Shown: positions 59,240-64,000 of the stretch, in pieces
Layout of the letters: every line of letters begins with the position of its first letter
Numbering within the stretch: position 1 is the first letter of the stretch
From: Paguma larvata
Taxonomy: Eukaryota > Chordata > Mammalia > Carnivora > Viverridae
Reading direction: 5' to 3'
Length of the DNA stretch: 64,000 nt
Assembly: GCA_030068075.1 (NCBI GenBank)
Contig: JAINVK010001445.1
Span: 1,178,001-1,242,000, forward strand
Notes under the pieces: model-generated
The model's database searches: none
Seen by the model: only the letters and a program-made list of their open reading frames with translations
What the model was told of the DNA's origin: nothing
Program-made: the position numbers and the translations under genes

Positions 59240-59269
59240 AACACAGAAGGGACAAAAAAACTAGCCAAA

Positions 59270-60160
59270 ATGACAAAACAAAAGAATTCCCCTCCAAAGA
59301 AATTCTAGGAAGTATTGACAGGTAAATAATGGATCAAAACAGATATAAACAATAAAACTGAACAATAACTTTGAATAATAGTCATAAAATTTTTCGTTGG
59401 GCTTTAAAAAAGCATAGAAGAAAACATATTGCTGGAGAGATCAATGAACTAAAAAATAATCGTGTTGAATTAAAAAATGCTGTAAATGAGGGGCAAAATA
59501 AACTAGAGGTGGTGACACTGAAGACTGAAGAGGCAGAGGAAGGAATGAGTTAAATAGAAGATAAAATTACGGGAAAAGATGAATCTGAGAAAAAGAGAGA
59601 TAAAATAATTATGGGCCACGAGGGGAGGATTATAGAACTAAGTGATTCGATAAAATGTAATAATATCCATATCATAGGAATTCCAGAATAAGAAGAGAGA
59701 GAAATGACAGAAGATGTACTTGACCAAACCATAGCTGAGAAATTCCCCAATTTGGGGAAGGAAACAGACATTGAAATCCAGAAGGCACAGAGAACTAGCT
59801 TCAGAAGTAACTCGGATCGATTTTCCACACAACATATCATAATGACTGGCAAGATAGAAAACTAAAAAGAGAATTCTGAAAGCAACTAGGAACAAATGGG
59901 ACTTAACCTACAATTGTAGACACATAAAGGGAGTAGCAGACCTATCTACTGAAACTTGGCAGGCAGAAAAGAGTGGCAGGAAATTTTCAATGTGCTGAAT
60001 AGGAAAAAGAGGCAGCCAAGAATCCTTTATCTAGCAGTCTGTCATTCAGAATAGGAGAGATAAAAGTTTTCCTAGACAAGCAGAAACTGAAGGAGTTTAG
60101 CACCCCTAAACCAGCCCTACAAGAGATCCTAAGGGGGACTCATGCATGGAGTGTTGCAAA
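59270..60160 (+). pseudogene. L1 ORF1 remnant, copy B
   Basis: Begins MTKQKNSPPKKF and stops within a few codons. A later piece at 59371-59553 contains INELKNNRVELKNAVNEGQNKLEVV, here read as the coiled-coil region of ORF1. It is inactive and the frame is broken several times. Confidence 0.83.
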
Positions 60161-60214
60161 GACCACAAAGACCAGAAACATCACTACATGCATGAAACCT
60201 ACAGATAACACAAC

Positions 60215-63200
60215 TCTAAATCCATATCTTTTGATAATAACTCTGACTGTAAAAGTACTAAACGATCTAACCAAAAGACATAGATTATCAGAATGGATAA
60301 AAAAAAAAAAAGACATCTATTTGATGTCTATTAGAGACCTGTTTTAGACTTGAAGACACTTTCAGATTGAAAAGTGAGGGGATGGAGAACCATCTACGAT
60401 GCTACCAGAAGTCAAAAGAAAGCTGAAGTAGTCATAGTTATATCAGGCAAACTAGATTTTTAACTAAAGGTTGTAAAATAGAAGAAGAAGGACATTAAAT
60501 TATAATTATGGGGACTATCCATCAATAAGAGCTAACGCTTATAAAGGATTATGCAACCAATTCGAAAACACCCAAATATATAAAACAATTAATCACAAAC
60601 ATAAGTAAACTTATTGGTAAAAATGTGGTAATTGCAGGGGACTTTAATACTCTACTTAGAGCAATGGACAGGTCATCTAGACAGAAAATGAATAGACAAT
60701 GCTCCTGAATGATACACTAGACCAAATGGGCTTGAAAAATATATTCAGAACTTTTCATCCTAAAAGAGGAGAATACACATGCTTCTCAGGTGCACACCAA
60801 ACATTCTTCAAGATAGATCACATACTGGGTTACAAAACATCCCTCAATAAATATCAAATAAAGAAATCACACCCTGCACATTTTCAAATCACAATGCTAT
60901 AAAACTTGGAATCAACCACAGGAAAAATGTTGGGAAAATTCCAAATGTATGGCTAAAAGACACAATACTAAAGAATAAGTGAGTAACCAGGCAATTAAAG
61001 AAGAAATAAAAAAAATACATGGAAACAAACGATAATGAAAACATGACAGTCCAAACCTTTTGGGATGCAGCAAAGGCAGTCCTATGAGGAAAATACATTG
61101 CAATCCAGTCTTATCTCAAGAAACAAGAAAAATCCCAAATACAAAATCTAACACCACACCTAAAGGAACTAGAACCAGAACAACAAGTAAACCCAAGGCC
61201 AGCAGAAGAAAAGAAATGATAAAGATCTGAGTAGAAATAAACAATATGTAATCCAAAAAAAATAGTAGAACAGATCAATGAAACTAAAAGCTGTTTTTTT
61301 GAAAAAATAAACAAAATTGATAATCTTCTAGCCAGACTTCTCAAAAAGAAAAGAGAAAGGAAACAAATAGATAAAATCACGAATGAAAATAGATTTATAA
61401 CAACCAATCTCTTAAAAATACAAACAAATATCAGACAATACTGTGAAAATCATATGCCAACAAACTGGACACCCTGGAAGAAATGACCAAATTCATAGAC
61501 AGACACATACAACTGAAACTTAAATAAGAAGAAATAGAAAATTGGAACAGACCCTTAACTAGTGAAGAAATTAAATAAGTTATCAAAATATCCCAACAAA
61601 TAAGAATCCCGAACCAGATGGGAGTTATTAACCAGAGTTAATACTTTTCTTCTCAAGTTGTTTCAAAAAACAGAAACAGAAGGAAAAATCCAGACTCCTT
61701 CTATGAAGCCAGCATTACCTTGATTCCCAAACAAGACAGAGACTCCACAAAAAAGGGAGAATTATGGGCCAATATCCCAGATGGACATGGATGCAAAAAT
61801 CCTCAACAAGATACTAGCAAATCTAATATAACAACATATAAAAATAATTTCACCATGGTCAAATGGGATTCATTCCTGGGCTGCAGTGCGTATTCAATAT
61901 TCACGAATCAACCAATGTGATATATCACATTAATAAAAGAAAGGATAAGAACCATATGATCCTGTCTATAGATGCAGAAAAAGCATCTGACAAAATACAG
62001 AGTCCTTTCTTAAAAAACCCTCAAGAAAGTCGGGATACCAGAAATATACCAAAACATCATAAAAGACATAAATGAAAAGCCCACAGCTAATACCCTCAAT
62101 GGGGAAAAAATGAGAGCTTTCCTCCTGAGATCAGAACCAAGACAGCGATATCCACTCTCACCACTGTTGTTTCACATAGTGTTGGAAGTCCTAGCATCAG
62201 CAAGCAGAAAACAAAATGCAATAAAAGTCATTCAAAATTGGCAAAGATAAATCAAACTTTCACTTTTCACAGACGACCTGATACTCTAAATGGAAAACCT
62301 GAAAGACTCCATCAAAAGTCTTCTAGAACTGATACGTGAATTCAGCAAAGTCTCAGGATAAAAATTCAGTGCAAAGAAATCAGTTACATTTCTATACACC
62401 AATAATAAAGCAACAGAAAGATATAAAGAAAGTGTTCCCATTCACAATTGCACCAAAACCATAAAATGCCTAGGAATAAATGAAACTAAAGATGTAAATG
62501 ATCTGGATGAGGAAAACTATAGGAAACTTATGAAGGAAGTTGAAGAAGACACAAAGAAATAGAAACATATTCCATGCTCATAGATTAGAAGAATAATATT
62601 GTTAAAATGTCAATACTACCCAATGAAATCTACACATTCAGTGCAATCCCAATCAAAATTGCACCTTCATTCTTCTAAAAGCTAGAACAATCAATCCTAA
62701 AATTTGTATGGAACCACAAAAGACCCAGAACAGACAGTAATATTGAAGAAGAAAACCAAAGCAAGAGGCATCACAATCCCAGAATTTAGCCTTTACAGCA
62801 AAGCTGTAATCATCAAGACAGTATGGTATTGGCACAAAAACAGACACATAGACCAATGGAAAGGAATAGAGAACCCATAATTGGACCCAAAAATGTATGG
62901 CCAACTCATCTTTGACAAAGCAAGAAAGAGTATCCAATGGAAAAAAGACAGTTTCTTTAGCAGAATGTGCTGGGAGAACTGGACAATAACATGCATAAAA
63001 ATGAAACAAGACGACTTTCTTACACCATACACAAAAGTAAACTCAAAAATGTATGAAAGAACTAAATGTGAGACACAAAACCATTAAGACCCTAGAAAAG
63101 AAAATAGAAAACAACCTCTTCGACCTCAGCCGCAGAAATTTCTTACTCAACACATCTTCTAAGGCGAGGGAATTAAAAGCAAAAATTGGGACTTCATCAA

Positions 63201-63990
63201 AATAAAAAACTTCTGGGCTGCAAAGGAAACAATCGACAAAAGTAAAAGGCAACCGATGGAATGGGAGAAGATTTTGCAAATGGCATATGAGATAAAGTGC
63301 TAGCATCCAAAATATATAAAGAACTTACTAAACTCAACACTCGAAAAATAAATAATCCAGTGAAAATATGAGCAGAAAACATGTACAGACTTTTTTCCAA
63401 AGAAGACATCCAGGTGTCAGACAGACACATGAAAAGATGCTCAATGTTAGTAATCACCAGGGAAATAGAAATCAAATCCACCCTGAGATACCACCTTGCA
63501 AGAATTAAAGTGGCTAAAATTAACAACTTGGGAAACAACAAGTACTGGGGAGGATGTGGAGAAATGGGAACCCTCTTCCACCCTTGGTGGGAATGAAAAC
63601 TGGTTCAGCTGCTCTGGAAAACTGTGAAGATTCCTCAAAAAATTAGAAATAGAACTACCCTCTGATGCAGCAATAGCACTACTAGAAATTTATCCAAGAG
63701 ATACAGGAGTTCTGAATCATAAGGGCACACGTATCTCAGTGTTTATAGCAGAATTTTCTACAATAGCCAGATTATGGAAGGAGCCCAAATGTCCACTTAC
63801 TGATGAATGAATAAAAAATATGTCATTTATACATACAATACTACTTGGCAGGGAGAAAAAATGAAATCCTGCAATTTGCAACAACGTGGGTGGAACTGGA
63901 GGATATTATGCTAAATGGAATAAGGCAGTCAGAGCAAGACAGATATCAATTGTTTTCACACATAGTTGGACTTGAGAAACTTTTTTTAAA
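60215..63990 (+). pseudogene. L1 ORF2 remnant, copy B
   Basis: Degenerate endonuclease, RT and C-terminal regions. Pieces include NIFRTFHPKRGEYTCFSGAHQ (60699-60902), [26 protein letters not shown] (61863-62075) and [22 protein letters not shown] (62881-63087). The catalytic box at 62266-62277 reads FTDD instead of FADD and a stop follows four codons later. It continues to the window edge. Confidence 0.88.
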
Positions 63991-64000
63991 AGTTTATTTA
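63979..64000 (-). mobile_element. Possible start of a SINE at window edge
   Basis: The last bases, TTTTTTTAAAAGTTTATTTA, depart from the L1 sequence seen in copy A and look like the tail of an antisense CAN-SINE. Too short to confirm. Confidence 0.35.

Larger units (their letters stand above)
33359..64000. repeat. Tandem segmental duplication, copy B (open at right)
   Basis: Second copy of the segment seen from base 1, in the same orientation and order. It carries an intact receptor at 36555. It contains a block of about 7.7 kb (41871-49579) missing from copy A and is cut by the window edge inside an L1 that in copy A ends at about 26035. Confidence 0.93.
57603..64000 (+). mobile_element. 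Sense L1 with 5'UTR, copy B, open at right
   Basis: Starts 'aaatatggtggagaagtagggg', the usual start of carnivore L1 5'UTRs. The 5'UTR runs to about 59265, the ORF1 ATG is at 59270-59272, and ORF2 starts at about 60215. Counterpart of 20441-26035 but with about 1.1 kb more 5'UTR. It is interrupted by a SINE at 59023. The window ends before the poly-A. Confidence 0.92.

Noticed and set aside
1..64000. CRISPR array, prophage, operon or other prokaryote-type system
   Set aside because: The repeats are dispersed SINE/L1 copies and microsatellites, gene density is very low, and all signals are mammalian.

Overview
The window is a stretch of carnivore genome, most probably from a cat-family (felid) or close feliform species. 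The main evidence is at least seventeen copies of a tRNA-derived CAN-SINE whose body reads like the felid subfamily: the 'cgcctgggtggctcag' head, a 'ctgtgctgacagctcagagcctgg' style middle, a CT-rich stretch and an AATAAATAAA tail. L1 LINEs of several ages fill most of the rest. Real protein-coding content is small: two intact olfactory receptor genes and one olfactory receptor pseudogene, all on the minus strand and all of the OR2T4-like type.

Layout. The window is two tandem copies of one segment. Copy A starts at or before base 1. Copy B starts near 33359 and runs past the right edge. Each copy begins with an olfactory receptor block (A: 1-8844 with receptor 3617-4579; B: 33359-41860 with receptor 36555-37517). 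Each continues into nested L1 sequence (A: 8845-26035; B: 42001-64000). In copy A the L1 block is followed by a receptor pseudogene (26277-27239), a SINE-rich flank (27240-29970) and a mostly repeat-poor spacer (29966-33358). The matching part of copy B should lie just beyond base 64000. The pseudogene block (about 26215-29375) is itself an older, more diverged duplicate of the receptor block (about 3560-6330), so at least two rounds of tandem duplication are visible.

Transposon stratigraphy. Many insertions are present in one copy and absent, with a clean empty site, in the other. Copy A alone has a 783-bp solo endogenous retrovirus LTR (10420-11202), a 5'-inverted L1 (14865-17729), a SINE (23157-23381) and a short L1 tail (about 190-485). 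Copy B alone has SINEs at 54149-54344, 55513-55731 and 59023-59239, and a block of about 7.7 kb that includes a near-complete antisense L1 (43341-48745). Shared insertions, such as the SINE at 11634/50763, predate the duplication. The copies have also lost different pieces by deletion near 20440 (A) and 57082 (B).

Genes. The two intact receptors differ at nine of 320 residues. Six of those differences fall in the last third of the protein and five of them at residues 230-256 (intracellular loop 3 and TM6), where copy A departs from family consensus, including Asp instead of Tyr in the TM6 FYG motif. Copy B keeps consensus there and looks the more likely to be fully functional. The pseudogene is full length apart from one stop at codon 261 and has lost the Arg of the DRY motif. 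I found no CRISPR array, operon, functional RNA gene or undescribed molecular system. The value of the window is in its duplication history and the divergent fates of three related odorant receptors.
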